64,000 bases of DNA from Haloglomus halophilum (GCF_024298885.1 NZ_CP101166.1:2108001-2172000); one strand, 5' to 3'; shown: positions 1-8,690, numbered from the stretch's first letter. Numbers and translations are program-made. The notes: a model not told the origin generated them from the letters alone.

Positions 1-1
1 C

Positions 2-220
2 GCCGAGGACAGTTACGTCGGGTCTGCTCTGACGCTGCAGACTGCCGTCGGCTTTCTCCTCACGGTGGGGTCGATCCAGGTCACCCCGATTATCGCCGGT
101 ATCGTCGGCTGGCAGTGGGCGTTTTCGCCACTGGTTGTCGGACCGTTCATCGGGACGGTCGCGATGCTGTGGCTCAGACGGCTTCCCGAGGCAACTGCAC
201 TGGCTGGCGGTCGTGGGTGA
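2..220 (+). CDS. MFS-type transporter, C-terminal fragment (cut by window edge)
   Basis: An open frame enters from the left edge and stops at 218-220. The 72 visible residues give two hydrophobic stretches separated by a GWQWAF turn and end in a basic LRRLPEA tail. This is the usual look of the last two membrane helices of a major facilitator superfamily permease, with an acidic AED loop before the first helix. The substrate cannot be told from this piece. The family call is an inference from hydropathy and motif style only. Confidence 0.6.
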   Translation, partial: AEDSYVGSALTLQTAVGFLLTVGSIQVTPIIAGIVGWQWAFSPLVVGPFIGTVAMLWLRRLPEATALAGGRG

Positions 221-424
221 CTCCGCTCTTGAGCCGGGGCGACCTCGAAGCGGGTCACTTCTGGCTTTCCCGCGAGTGACTACATCGCCGCCGTCGACCT
301 TCCGTTCGAGGGCGGCGAGTTCGTCGGCACCCCTATGTTCCGGGAGAGCGGACGAATCGCGTATGTGCGGGACACTCCGGCACTACGAGGTGGCCGACCC
401 CTCTCCCGGGCGGGGCCCCGCCCG
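221..424. other. intergenic gap, no gene seen
   Basis: About 200 bases between the MFS fragment and the TauE-like permease. Open frames here have arginine- and proline-rich compositions unlike haloarchaeal proteins. I see no clear TATA box, so the permease promoter is undefined. Confidence 0.4.
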
Positions 425-1210
425 ATGACCGCGGCACTCACGCCGACGCTGATCGCGATCGTGACGCTGGTCGTGCTTGTTGCCGGCGCGACCAACGGCC
501 TCGCCGGGTTCGGCTTCGCCGTCGTCGGGACGATGGTGCTGGCGACGGTCGTCGAGCCCGCGACGGCGGTCGTGTTCATGATCGTCCCGATCCTCGCGGT
601 GAACGTCTCGCTGGTACGGGACCTCACACGCGAGGAACTTCGGACCTGCAGCCAGCGGTTCGCGCCGCTCATCGGCGCGGCGCTCGTGGGGACGGTCGTC
701 GGGATGGCGGTACTCGACAGCCTGCCGGAGGCGCCGCTCCGGGTCGGGCTCGGCGTTCTGACGCTGGGATTCGTGGCGAGCGCCCAGCGGGTCGTTCCGC
801 TACCGGGTCTCGACGCGGTCGGTAGGGCCGAGCTCGGACGGTCGAGCGTCGGGATGGTCGGTGTCGGCGCTATCTCCGGACTCCTGTTCGGCGGCACCAA
901 TGTCGGCGTCCAGCTCATCGCCTACCTCCGGAGTTTCGACCTCTCGCACGGCCTGTTCGTCGGCGTCGTCGCGCTCGTCTTCCTCGGCCTGAACGGAATC
1001 CGGGTCGGCATCGCGGGCGCGCTCGGGCTCTACCCCAGTCTCGCCGTCGTCGGGGCCTCGGTCGTCGCCGCCGTCCCGGCGGTGGCCGGCGTCGCGGTCG
1101 GCAAGCGGCTCCGGACGACCGTGAGCGAGGGGGCTCGCCGGGCCGTCGTCCTCGGGCTGTTGACCGTCGTCGGTGTCCGGTTGGTTACTAGTGGACTCGG
1201 AATCGTGTGA
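425..1210 (+). CDS. TauE/SafE-family sulfite or anion exporter
   Basis: A 261-residue integral membrane protein with about eight hydrophobic segments and two internally similar halves. The first half holds GATNGLAGFGFAVVG and the second GAISGLLFGGTNVGVQ, the duplicated glycine-rich helices of the TauE/SafE (DUF81) family. These proteins export sulfite, sulfoacetate or related anions, but most members have no proven substrate. I chose the ATG at 425, which starts directly before the first helix; an in-frame ATG at 335 would add an Arg/Pro-rich extension unlike the family. It stands alone on the plus strand. A second, larger family member lies at 17957-18961. Confidence 0.85.
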   Translation: MTAALTPTLIAIVTLVVLVAGATNGLAGFGFAVVGTMVLATVVEPATAVVFMIVPILAVNVSLVRDLTREELRTCSQRFAPLIGAALVGTVVGMAVLDSLPEAPLRVGLGVLTLGFVASAQRVVPLPGLDAVGRAELGRSSVGMVGVGAISGLLFGGTNVGVQLIAYLRSFDLSHGLFVGVVALVFLGLNGIRVGIAGALGLYPSLAVVGASVVAAVPAVAGVAVGKRLRTTVSEGARRAVVLGLLTVVGVRLVTSGLGIV

Positions 1211-1317
1211 GCACCGCCTCACGGGATTCACGTCCTCTCTCCTCGCAGGGCGAGTTTTTCGCCCTGAAACTCGGATACCCTCTCGGATAGGCTGACAGAG
1301 TCAGCAGTCTGCTTCCG

Positions 1318-2679
1318 TTACTCGACCGGCACGTCGCGGAACGCCGACAGCATCACCTTGTTCAGCGTCGGGTGAGCGTGGATGGTGTCGGCCAGTTCGG
1401 GGACTGTGACGCCGTTGCGCATCGCCACGACGGCCTCGTGCAGCAGCGTCGAGGCCTCGTAACCGATGACGTGACAGCCCAGCAATTCGCCGTCTGGTGC
1501 CGTCAGCACCTTCGCGAAGCCGTCCTCCAGCTTCTTCGCCCGGCCCATCGCCGAATCCGCGTACGCCGCCCGGCCGCCGACGTACTCGGTGCCGGCGTCC
1601 GCTAGTTCCTCCTCGGTGGCGCCGACGCCGCCGATCTGTGGCTCCGTGAAGATGACGTGGGGCATCGCCGACAGGTCCAGCGCCCGCTCCTCGCCGTGGA
1701 CCGCGTTGGCGACGACGTGGTCGGTCTCGTAGTCGCCGGAGTGCTTGAACATCGCGTTGTCCGCGATGTCGCCCTGTGCCCAGACGTTCTCGGCGGAGGT
1801 CCCCAGGTAGTCGTCGGTCACGATGAAGCCGTTGTCGTCGGTCTCGATACCCGCCGCTTCGAGGTCGAGCTGGTCGCTGTTCGGTCGGCGGCCCAGCGCG
1901 ACCAGCACCGCCTCGCCCTCGACGGCGATCTCGTCGCCGGCCTCCGTCTCGGCGTGGACCGTCTTCGTCGGGCCGCCCTCGACCGCGGTCACCCGGTGGC
2001 CCGTGTACACGTCGTGGCGCTCGGCGGCGATGTCGGTGAACGCCTCGGCGACCGCGCCGTCCTCGCGCGGGACCAGTGAGTCCATCATCTCCACGATGGT
2101 CACGTCCGTCCCGAGCGCCTCGAGTGCGTACCCCAGTTCGACCGCGATGTAGCCGCCGCCGAGGATGACGAGGCTATCGGGTGCCTCGTCCAGGTAGAGC
2201 GCCTCCTGACTCGTCAGGAAATCCGTGTCGTCGAGTCCGTCGATGGGCGGGACGATGGGGCGGCTCCCGGTTGCCACCACGACCCGCTCGGCGGTCACGT
2301 CCGCCCCGTCCAGCCGGACGGTGCGCTCGTCGACGAACTCCGTGTACTCGTCGAACAGAGTGAGGTGCTCCTTCTCGCGGTACCGTGCTTCCATCCCCTC
2401 GGCGATCCCCGACAGCAGGTCGTCCATCTCGCCCGTGATGGTGCTGTGGTCGATGCCGTCGAGCGTCGCGTCGACGTGGAACTTCCCCGCGTCTCGGACG
2501 GCGTTCGCCGCGTTCGCGGCCTGGATGAGCATCTTCGACGGGTTGCAGCCCCGATTGAGGCAGGTGCCGCCGAGTTTCCCCGGCTCGACGAGTGCCGTCT
2601 CCAGTCCCGCGTCCGCTGCTGCCGCCGCCACGTTGTTGCCGGTACCGCCACCGATGACGAGCATCTCGAAGTCTGCCAT
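1318..2679 (-). CDS. FAD-dependent pyridine nucleotide-disulfide oxidoreductase
   Basis: This 453-residue protein has the full glutathione-reductase fold order: an FAD-binding GGGTGNN motif at residues 10-16, the redox pair C40-LNRG-C45, a central NAD(P)-binding ILGGGYIAVELG segment, the second FAD motif WAQGDIAD, and a dimerisation domain ending in HAHPTLNK with the catalytic His. It transfers electrons from NAD(P)H to a disulfide. The C-L-N-R-G-C active site differs from the C-x-N-x-G-C of typical lipoamide dehydrogenases, and no 2-oxoacid dehydrogenase genes are nearby, so a low-molecular-weight thiol reductase is likely. Haloarchaeal bis-gamma-glutamylcystine reductase belongs to this superfamily and has been misannotated as mercuric reductase. 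The substrate is an inference. Confidence 0.88.
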   Translation of the reverse strand: MADFEMLVIGGGTGNNVAAAAADAGLETALVEPGKLGGTCLNRGCNPSKMLIQAANAANAVRDAGKFHVDATLDGIDHSTITGEMDDLLSGIAEGMEARYREKEHLTLFDEYTEFVDERTVRLDGADVTAERVVVATGSRPIVPPIDGLDDTDFLTSQEALYLDEAPDSLVILGGGYIAVELGYALEALGTDVTIVEMMDSLVPREDGAVAEAFTDIAAERHDVYTGHRVTAVEGGPTKTVHAETEAGDEIAVEGEAVLVALGRRPNSDQLDLEAAGIETDDNGFIVTDDYLGTSAENVWAQGDIADNAMFKHSGDYETDHVVANAVHGEERALDLSAMPHVIFTEPQIGGVGATEEELADAGTEYVGGRAAYADSAMGRAKKLEDGFAKVLTAPDGELLGCHVIGYEASTLLHEAVVAMRNGVTVPELADTIHAHPTLNKVMLSAFRDVPVE

Positions 2680-2749
2680 GACATCGGTAGGTATCCCGCC
2701 GAGAGCAAATAGTCAATAGTAAGCTGGAGGTCGCCGGGTTACCGGCAGG

Positions 2750-3565
2750 TCAGTCGGTTCGAGGCGATCCCACTCGGTCGTCCACCTGAACGCCATTGCG
2801 TGCCTCGTGGAGGGAAGCACAGATGGCCGCCTGTCCCTCGATGTTGGACCGAGCGACCCGTGCGTCCCATCGGACGGCCTCGAACTCGTCGGGCGACAGT
2901 GGCCTGCCCCCGCGGTCGGCGAACAGTGGGTCCGAGCCGTCGGTTACGAGGCCCGTCGCGCGGGCCTTCTCCAGATACTCGGCCAGCGGCTCGCGGGGGA
3001 CTGTCACTGACAGTGCACCGTCGCGGACGGTCACCGCTGCGCGGTCCTCGGCGAACGACAGGTCGAGGTCGGCGCGGGTCAGGGCCGTGATCTGTGCCGG
3101 GTCCACCCCGGCGTCCTGGAGTGCGGTCATCGCCGCGAACTGGCGGGCGAACCGGGCCTTCTCGTCGAGCTTCCGACGAACCGCCTCGACGCCGTCCTCG
3201 GCATCCGCGAACACCGTCTCGAATGCCAGCTCCTCGTTGACTCCCCTGGTGATATCCTCGCCGTGCATGTGGTCGCGCAGGTCGACCGTGACCGACTCGA
3301 CATCGGGGAGCGCGCCGACCTCGTCGCGGATGCCGGTCGCCATCATCCACGCGAACGCCGGCGAGCACCACGCGGTCGGCAGCACGAACGACACCGTCAC
3401 CCGGCCGTCGTCGATGGTGATCGAATCGACGTACTCCAGCTCGACGATCGACTGGTCGAGTTCGGGGTCGTGGACGCGGTCGAGTCGCTCGCGGACCGCA
3501 GCGCGGTCGACGCCGTCGGCCGCCGTCGGGGCGCTGGGCGCACCCGATGGATCGGTCGCCGTCAT
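2750..3565 (-). CDS. DUF59/MIP18-family (Fe-S assembly type) protein
   Basis: 271 residues. Residues about 22-100 form a DUF59 (MIP18/PaaD-like) domain starting VRERLDRVHDPEL and carrying the conserved Cys in the PTAWCSP loop; this Cys is implicated in Fe-S cluster or metal transfer in the family. The remaining 170 residues are an acidic alpha/beta extension I do not recognise. The start codon overlaps the stop of the upstream amidohydrolase by one base (TGATG), so the two are translationally coupled. DUF59 proteins of this long type occur beside amidohydrolases and alcohol dehydrogenases in diiron monooxygenase clusters, but no monooxygenase subunit is visible here. Confidence 0.75.
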   Translation of the reverse strand: MTATDPSGAPSAPTAADGVDRAAVRERLDRVHDPELDQSIVELEYVDSITIDDGRVTVSFVLPTAWCSPAFAWMMATGIRDEVGALPDVESVTVDLRDHMHGEDITRGVNEELAFETVFADAEDGVEAVRRKLDEKARFARQFAAMTALQDAGVDPAQITALTRADLDLSFAEDRAAVTVRDGALSVTVPREPLAEYLEKARATGLVTDGSDPLFADRGGRPLSPDEFEAVRWDARVARSNIEGQAAICASLHEARNGVQVDDRVGSPRTD

Positions 3566-4623
3566 CAGTCGTCCGCCGGGGCTTCACTCCCGTACTGGTC
3601 CCCGAGGTTGAACTCCCGGCTGATCTCGTCGTTCCGGAACTGTTCCTTCTTCGCCTCGATGTCGATGTCGTACAGCTCCGCGGCGTTCTCGCCCATGATC
3701 TTCCGCTTCACCTCCGGCGAGAGCTCGACACCGTACTCGGCCCGTTCGTCCGGGGTCATCTCGGCGTTCATCACCGCCGGGATGAGCCAGTCGGGCTCCC
3801 AGATGGCGTAGTCGCTCCCGAACAGCAGGTTGTCCTCGCCGACCCAGAACAGCAGCTCGCCCATCATCTCGGCGAACTTCCGGGGCCGGTTCTGGGCGAA
3901 CGGGGCGGCGACGGCGAGCCCGCCGTACACGTTCGTCTCCTGGGTGGCGATGTGCGCGAAGTCGTCGAGCCGGGGGTAGCCGACGTGCTCGACGATGAAG
4001 TTGAGTTCGGGGAACGAGGTGGCGGCGTCGTCGACGTCGGCCACGTCGAACGCGTCCCGATTGAGCGGTCGGATGGTCGGGCCCTTGTGCGGGTGGATGT
4101 TCTCGATGCCGAGGTCGGCGCACTTCTGGAGAAAGCGGAACGACTCCTCGCTGTCGAGCCGCCAGCCCTTCGAGTCGCCGCGCCACTCCGCCGTGTACAG
4201 CTTCACGCCCTGGATGTCGTACTCCTCTTTCAGGCGCTCGAGATGTTCGATGCCCTCGTCGCCGTCGCGGGGGTCGAAGCTCCCGTTGAGGACGAACCGC
4301 TCGGGGTACTCCTCGGCGAGCGCGGCGTTCTGGTCGGTGGTGTTGAACCCCTCGTCGTAGAAGTCGGTCAGGTACGTGGGCTGGAAGATGCCCATGTCGA
4401 CGTACCCGTCCCGGAACAGGTCCTGCATCATCCGCTCTTTCCCGTACTGCCGGTAGGTGTCCATGTCCCACTGCTCCTCCTCGGGCGTGAACGCCGCGTG
4501 GTAGTCGTAGAAACACTGGATGAACTGTTCGCCACCCTCGTGGATGATGTTCTCCTCGGTCGCGTCCCACAGGTGGATGTGGGAGTCGATCACGAACACC
4601 TCCTCGCCATCGTGCGTGTACAT
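3565..4623 (-). CDS. amidohydrolase family 2 protein (TIM-barrel metal hydrolase or decarboxylase)
   Basis: 352 residues of the amidohydrolase-2 (ACMSD-like) type. The metal site is seen as H15-I-H17 in the opening strand (VIDSHIHLWD), later His residues in HPHKGP and IVEHVGYP, and the catalytic Asp in FGSDYAIW. Family members hydrolyse or decarboxylate small organic acids with one divalent metal. The ATG at 4623 starts just before the first barrel strand; in-frame upstream codons encode Ser/Pro-rich sequence without family features. It is first in a two-gene operon with the DUF59 gene and diverges from a zinc alcohol dehydrogenase across 97 bases. Its substrate is unknown. Confidence 0.85.
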   Translation of the reverse strand: MYTHDGEEVFVIDSHIHLWDATEENIIHEGGEQFIQCFYDYHAAFTPEEEQWDMDTYRQYGKERMMQDLFRDGYVDMGIFQPTYLTDFYDEGFNTTDQNAALAEEYPERFVLNGSFDPRDGDEGIEHLERLKEEYDIQGVKLYTAEWRGDSKGWRLDSEESFRFLQKCADLGIENIHPHKGPTIRPLNRDAFDVADVDDAATSFPELNFIVEHVGYPRLDDFAHIATQETNVYGGLAVAAPFAQNRPRKFAEMMGELLFWVGEDNLLFGSDYAIWEPDWLIPAVMNAEMTPDERAEYGVELSPEVKRKIMGENAAELYDIDIEAKKEQFRNDEISREFNLGDQYGSEAPADD

Positions 4624-4720
4624 GGCGAGTGTACCGTGGTACCAAATACCGATAGGGATTCTACCAATACTCATAGGCACGGTGCTTAGGTCACGGACGG
4701 GTGATGGTACGGGCGGGACG
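4624..4720. promoter_or_regulatory. divergent promoter region, amidohydrolase / alcohol dehydrogenase
   Basis: The 97-base gap between two divergent genes holds the AT-richer stretch ACCAAATACCGATAGGG and TACCAATACTCATAGG. Two TACCAATAC-like words (about 4638-4645 and 4661-4669) repeat in direct orientation and could be a shared regulator site. No clean TATA box is obvious. Confidence 0.4.
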
Positions 4721-5764
4721 ATGCAAGCAGCGAGACTCCACGAGTACACCGACGACATGAGCGAGGCGCTATCCATCGACGAGGTCGACCGGCCCAGCCC
4801 CGGCGGGCCGGACGGCGTCGTGGTCGAGGTCGAGGGAGCGGGCTGGTGCCAGACGGACAACCACATCATCGAGGGGATGTGGACCGACTACGTACCCCAG
4901 GAACTCCCGCTCACGCTCGGGCACGAGAACGCGGGCACCGTCGCGGCGACCGGGGATGAGGTGACGCTCGTCTCCGAGGGCGACCCCGTCATCTGCCACC
5001 CGGTCCAGACCTGCGGGACCTGCCGGCCCTGCCGCCTCGGCGAGGACATGTACTGCGAGGACAGCGCGTTCAACGGGCTCACCCACGACGGCGGGTTCGC
5101 GGAGTACCTCCAGACCAGCGAGCGGGCGGTGATTCCGCTACCCGACGGCGTCGATCCGACCGACATCGCCCCCCACGCCGACGCCGGCATCACGGCCTAC
5201 CACGCCGTGAAGAAGGCCGTCGACGAGTTGAACCCGGGCGACCACGCCCTCGTCATCGGCATCGGTGGACTCGGTCACATCGGACTGCAGTGTCTCGACG
5301 CGATGAGTGCCGCGACCATCACCGCGGTCGACCTGAAGGACGAGGCACTGGACCTCGCGACTGACCTGGGTGCCCACCACACCGTCAACTCCGCCGACGA
5401 GGACGTGACCGCGGTCGTCGAGGACCTGACCGACGAGACCGGCGCGCAGCAGGTACTCGACTTCGTCGGCGCGGACGCGACGACGGGCCTCGCACCGGAT
5501 ATTGTCGCCGCCGGCGGCGACCACCACGTCATCGGCTACGGCGGCCACGTCCACGAGCCGGCCCAGGCGCTGGTGAACGGCGAGTTCTCGTTCCGCGGGA
5601 CGCTGGTCGGCCGGTACGCCGAACTGCAGGAACTCGTCGCGTTGGTCGACCAGGGAGAGGTCGAACTCCGGACCTCGCGCTACGACCTCGGCGACATCAA
5701 CACGGTCGCCGAGCGGCTCGAACACGGCGAGATCGAGGGGCGGGCGGTCGTCACACCGCCCTGA
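4721..5764 (+). CDS. zinc-dependent alcohol dehydrogenase (NAD(P)-linked)
   Basis: 347 residues of the medium-chain dehydrogenase family. Catalytic zinc ligands are C43 (WCQTDNH) and the H68-E69 pair in GHEN. The structural zinc lobe is intact with C98, C101, C104 and C112. The nucleotide-binding turn is GIGGLGHIG, followed by an acidic strand end (VDLKDE) that favours NAD over NADP. It would oxidise an alcohol to an aldehyde or ketone. The ATG at 4721 gives the standard family N-terminus MQAARLHEY. It diverges from the amidohydrolase/DUF59 operon, a grouping seen in alkane or ketone oxidation clusters, so a secondary alcohol substrate is possible but unproven. Confidence 0.9.
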   Translation: MQAARLHEYTDDMSEALSIDEVDRPSPGGPDGVVVEVEGAGWCQTDNHIIEGMWTDYVPQELPLTLGHENAGTVAATGDEVTLVSEGDPVICHPVQTCGTCRPCRLGEDMYCEDSAFNGLTHDGGFAEYLQTSERAVIPLPDGVDPTDIAPHADAGITAYHAVKKAVDELNPGDHALVIGIGGLGHIGLQCLDAMSAATITAVDLKDEALDLATDLGAHHTVNSADEDVTAVVEDLTDETGAQQVLDFVGADATTGLAPDIVAAGGDHHVIGYGGHVHEPAQALVNGEFSFRGTLVGRYAELQELVALVDQGEVELRTSRYDLGDINTVAERLEHGEIEGRAVVTPP

Positions 5765-6089
5765 GCCGGGGAGTGGCTGCTCGTTCGCCGAGCGTATCTC
5801 GAAATTTTATACGTTCTGGATATGAGTGGCGAACGCCGCTTTGCAGCCAAAACAGATTTTTGATTGAAATGACAATATAGTTGATGAGATAGTGTAAAAA
5901 CGTGATTTCAGGAGATGTTCAAGATATATCGGATAGGCGAAGCAGCCTGGCCACAATAACGGCTCGCTCTGATCCTGTCGAGTCGGCCGAGGGGAAACTA
6001 CTTTGCTGGCGATGCCCCTCCATCAATTTGTTCAGCTTCCGAGCGGATTCTCCTGAACAGTCGGCCGTCCGTCCCCCTGCCAGTCAAAC
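5765..6089. other. AT-richer intergenic region upstream of trkA-like gene
   Basis: About 325 bases without a convincing gene. GC content drops sharply between 5800 and 5910, with TATA-like words (AAATTTTATACG near 5801-5812, GACAATATAGTTG near 5870-5882). A 63-codon open frame at 5902-6093 has no family features. The region probably holds the promoter of the K+ channel regulator, with a long leader or an unseen small RNA; I cannot distinguish these. Confidence 0.45.
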
Positions 6090-6785
6090 ATGAGCCTCCG
6101 TATCAATATCGTCGGTGGTGGCGTCGTCGGCAGATACCTCGCCGTTCGGCTGACCGAGCGCGGGGACGATATCTATGTCATCGAGCAGAACGAGCGCCAT
6201 GCGCGAGCCATCGAGGAGAGCGGGGCCCGGGTCATCGTCGGAGACGGGACCGATGTCGAGACGCTGGAGGCTGCCGGGACCGCCGATGTCGACGTGTTCG
6301 TGACGGCGACGGGCGACGATGACACCAACCTCCTGGCTGCCCAGTTGGCACTCAGCCGGTTCGATGTCGACCGAGTCATCGCCAGGGTGAACCGCGACGA
6401 GAACGCCGGGCCGTTCGAAGACCTCGGGATCCACGCTATCTCGACCTCCGAAGCGACCGCGCGCGAACTCGACAACAGAATCGAACGGCCCTCGTTCACG
6501 GGGTTCGTCGAGGAGCTCAGCCACAGCGGCGACGCTCAGGAGCTCGAACTCCGGAACCCCGAGCACGATGGTCGGACGATCGGCGAGCTGGATGAGTTAC
6601 TTCCGGAGCAGTGTCTCATCGTGATGATCACACACGAGCAGTTGACACGCTTCCCGAACGCCGACAATCCGGTCATGCTCGGTGACCGGATCACGGTACT
6701 GGGGGAGCGGAGCGCTGTCGAGACAGCACGAGACCTGTTGGCTACGGGGGATTCGACGGCATCACAGACACCACCACCCTCCTGA
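6090..6785 (+). CDS. TrkA family K+ transport regulator (RCK N and C domains)
   Basis: 231 residues. Residues 4-120 form an RCK N-terminal Rossmann domain with the NAD-binding motif GGGVVGRYLA and the acidic strand end VIEQN, followed by the family signature VIVGDGT and VTATGDDDTNLLAA. Residues about 145-222 form the RCK C-terminal ligand domain (NPEHDGRTIGEL to GDRITVLG). TrkA gates the TrkH potassium channel at the cytoplasmic face in response to nucleotide. No TrkH subunit lies next to it here. High potassium uptake is central to salt-in haloarchaea, which commonly carry several trkA paralogues. Confidence 0.92.
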   Translation: MSLRINIVGGGVVGRYLAVRLTERGDDIYVIEQNERHARAIEESGARVIVGDGTDVETLEAAGTADVDVFVTATGDDDTNLLAAQLALSRFDVDRVIARVNRDENAGPFEDLGIHAISTSEATARELDNRIERPSFTGFVEELSHSGDAQELELRNPEHDGRTIGELDELLPEQCLIVMITHEQLTRFPNADNPVMLGDRITVLGERSAVETARDLLATGDSTASQTPPPS

Positions 6786-6871
6786 GAGCAGCATTGCTCG
6801 ACGGTCGCGTTCGGCGGAGAGAGGCTGGCGAGAGCAGACCGAGGAACGTCGGTCGTCTCTCTCCGCCCGAG

Positions 6872-7210
6872 TCACACGAACATGTTACGGACGCTCGTGG
6901 CGGACTCGGCCCTCAGCCTCTCGGCCTCATCGGGCACGGGGGCGCCAAACCGGCACTCCCACGTCGGATACATATCCCGATATCTCGGGATGGGACTTAG
7001 ACCCACCGATTGACGGGTCGTCGCCCCGCCGATAGACGTACGGCAGCTACTCTCCAGCCCAGTCCCAGATGCTAATGGTGCCGTCGTGCTCTCCGTCGAG
7101 ACGAGTCCACAGCTGTCACGGTGCGGTTCGAACGTCCGGTCGGGTGCCAGCTCGACCGTTTGCGGGCCGCCACACTCCGGACAGTGGACCTGTGGTGACC
7201 CGTCGTTCAT
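6872..7210 (-). CDS. small zinc-ribbon-like ORF, possibly degenerate
   Basis: From ATG at 7208-7210 this frame begins MNDGSPQVHCPECGG and continues APDRTFEPHRDSCG. This resembles two-knuckle CPxCG zinc-ribbon miniproteins of haloarchaea, but the first Cys of the second knuckle is Arg (RDSC in place of CxxC). After about residue 40 the sequence becomes Ser/Thr/Arg-rich with no family look. It may be a genuine short gene with a changed metal site, or a decaying one. The flanking gap (6786-7359) shows nothing else convincing. Confidence 0.35.
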   Translation of the reverse strand: MNDGSPQVHCPECGGPQTVELAPDRTFEPHRDSCGLVSTESTTAPLASGTGLESSCRTSIGGATTRQSVGLSPIPRYRDMYPTWECRFGAPVPDEAERLRAESATSVRNMFV

Positions 7211-7359
7211 AGTCGGAGTCCTCACCTCTGGAGGCAAGTCGTCTGTGTTATCGCACAACGCTTGGTGGACATGTGCAAAGTGTTTGCAATGGTGCCGCGA
7301 TATCTCTGGGTGTCCATCATCCCGGAATTTAACCGCCTGTAGCGAACGTCTACTCGTGT

Positions 7360-7539
7360 ATGGGCTTCGGGAGCTACGACGAATCCGAACAGGAGAACCG
7401 CCAGCAGAGTGACGACGAGGAGGGAGAGGCGGTTTCGGTCCACGAGAACGACCACGACGGTGAGGTCCGCTTCGAGTCCGATGCCGACACGGACGAACTC
7501 ATCTCGGAACTCGGCGACATCAAGGATAGCGACGACTGA
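7360..7539 (+). CDS. DUF5786-type haloarchaeal miniprotein
   Basis: A 59-residue, very acidic protein starting MGFGSYDESEQENRQQ. This N-terminal signature is shared by the haloarchaeal DUF5786 family of small proteins, whose function is not known. The C-terminal half (GEVRFESDADTDELISEL) could form a short amphipathic helix. There are no cysteines. A TATA-like GGAATTTAACC at 7323-7333 sits about 30 bases before the ATG, fitting a leaderless or nearly leaderless transcript. The family assignment is from recall of the N-terminal motif. Confidence 0.75.
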   Translation: MGFGSYDESEQENRQQSDDEEGEAVSVHENDHDGEVRFESDADTDELISELGDIKDSDD

Positions 7540-7787
7540 GTCGTCGAAATCCGCTGATTTCTACCCAGGTATCCTGTCGAATCCAGGCCTGCCAGCGAAA
7601 CGTATTTATCCTGCTCCTGACTATCTCGGTTCGAATCGAGGTCGCGGCCCCGTCCTTTCTCCGCCGACCGTCGGCCGCTCCCGTTCGGGGAGCGCCGCCG
7701 AGTCATGCTCCAAAACGTGCCCGAGACCCTGGTCAGATGGGTGTCCGGGACAGTTCCGACGGGGCGAGCGCACTCGTACAGCCAATC

Positions 7788-7997
7788 ATGAACGAAACAG
7801 ACCTCCCGTGTTCGGACTGCGGAACGGCCCTCACGGCACGCACAGTTCAGGTATACGACCTTCCCATCGACACGGAACGGCGGGATGCGGTGACGATAGC
7901 CGAATGCCCGTCCTGTGGCTGTCGATACTACCCGGAACAGACACTGGCCCGACTGTACAGTCATCGAACTGACGACCGTTCTCGAGGGGGTAGTTGA
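7788..7997 (+). CDS. CPxCG-type zinc-ribbon miniprotein
   Basis: 69 residues with two Cys pairs, CSDCG near residue 8 and CPSCGCRYYP near residue 43, spaced as in a zinc ribbon. The segment between them (LTARTVQVYDLPIDTERRDAVTIAE) looks like the beta-hairpin of such domains. The ATG at 7788 places the first Cys pair close to the N-terminus as is usual. It ends 6 bases before the next gene, so the two are likely co-transcribed. Haloarchaea encode many such proteins with regulatory or adaptor roles; the partner here is unknown. Confidence 0.7.
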   Translation: MNETDLPCSDCGTALTARTVQVYDLPIDTERRDAVTIAECPSCGCRYYPEQTLARLYSHRTDDRSRGGS

Positions 7998-8003
7998 GTA
8001 CCC

Positions 8004-8690
8004 ATGGACGGACCTCCAGAGGTCACCAGTGATGAGCCGACCCTGCATATCGATACGCTTCCGGAACGAGTCGAAGACGGAGCGACGGTTCTCGTCGCGA
8101 CGGCCGGTGATCCGTCACGACTCGGCGTCTGTCTGGAGCTCCTCTACCAGCGCGGGACGGCCGCGGATTCCGCCCTCGTGGTGACGACCGTCGAGAGCGC
8201 CGAGGCGACGCATGACCGGTATGGGCGGCTCGCTGCGGGCCGGGCCGGGCCAGCGCTGCGAATCGTCGATACCGTCTCGGAGGGGCAGTCCGTCTCCGCG
8301 CTCTACGGTGAGACGCCAGTCGTGTTCACGCCGAATGTCGGTGATCTGGAGCGGCTGGTGATCGCCCTGTCCGATCTGGCCGGCGAGGCCACTCCCTCCG
8401 ACGGGGCACGCCATCTCGTGATCCGGTCGCTGACCCCCATGCTGGATGCCGTTCCCGCCGACCGGGTCTGTACGGTCCTCGAACGGATCGTCGAACTCCG
8501 AACCGGGGGAGGGCTCTGCCTCCTCGGTATCGACTACACAGCCCACGACGAGGAGACGATGCGAACGATTGCAGCAGAGACGGATGGTGTCCTCTGGGCC
8601 ACGGAGCAAGAGCCCGATCGTGTCGAGTTCGCATACGAGCCATCCGGCGGGCGGTATCAGTACCTCGAGAGCCGGAGGGACGGACGATGA
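8004..8690 (+). CDS. RecA/KaiC-fold-like haloarchaeal protein (DUF7504-like)
   Basis: 228 residues. The pattern ATVLVATAGDPSRLGVCLELLYQRG, then DSALVVTTVES, RIVDTVSEG, HLVIRSLTPML and LCLLGIDY matches the strand order of a KaiC/RecA core. The usual Walker A GxxxxGK(S/T) is replaced by ATAGDPSRLG, so ATP binding is doubtful. I recall a haloarchaeal family labelled DUF7504 with these traits; that name is from memory. It follows the zinc-ribbon gene by 6 bases and probably shares its mRNA. A signalling or regulatory role is plausible but not shown. Confidence 0.6.
   Translation: MDGPPEVTSDEPTLHIDTLPERVEDGATVLVATAGDPSRLGVCLELLYQRGTAADSALVVTTVESAEATHDRYGRLAAGRAGPALRIVDTVSEGQSVSALYGETPVVFTPNVGDLERLVIALSDLAGEATPSDGARHLVIRSLTPMLDAVPADRVCTVLERIVELRTGGGLCLLGIDYTAHDEETMRTIAAETDGVLWATEQEPDRVEFAYEPSGGRYQYLESRRDGR

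Noticed and set aside
1318..2679. Mercuric reductase
   Set aside because: No N-terminal heavy-metal domain, no C-terminal vicinal Cys pair, and no mer genes nearby; the active-site Cys pair alone is common to the whole family.
4520..4720. Longer alcohol dehydrogenase start
   Set aside because: The extension lies antisense to the amidohydrolase and the family N-terminus begins at 4721.
4624..4869. Longer amidohydrolase start (434 residues)
   Set aside because: The added N-terminus is Ser/Pro/Thr-rich, runs opposite the alcohol dehydrogenase gene and lacks family features; the barrel starts right after ATG 4623.
7615..7655. tRNA T-arm-like GGTTCGAATCGAGG
   Set aside because: The flanking bases do not form the five-pair stem a T-arm needs and no acceptor or anticodon arm could be drawn around it.
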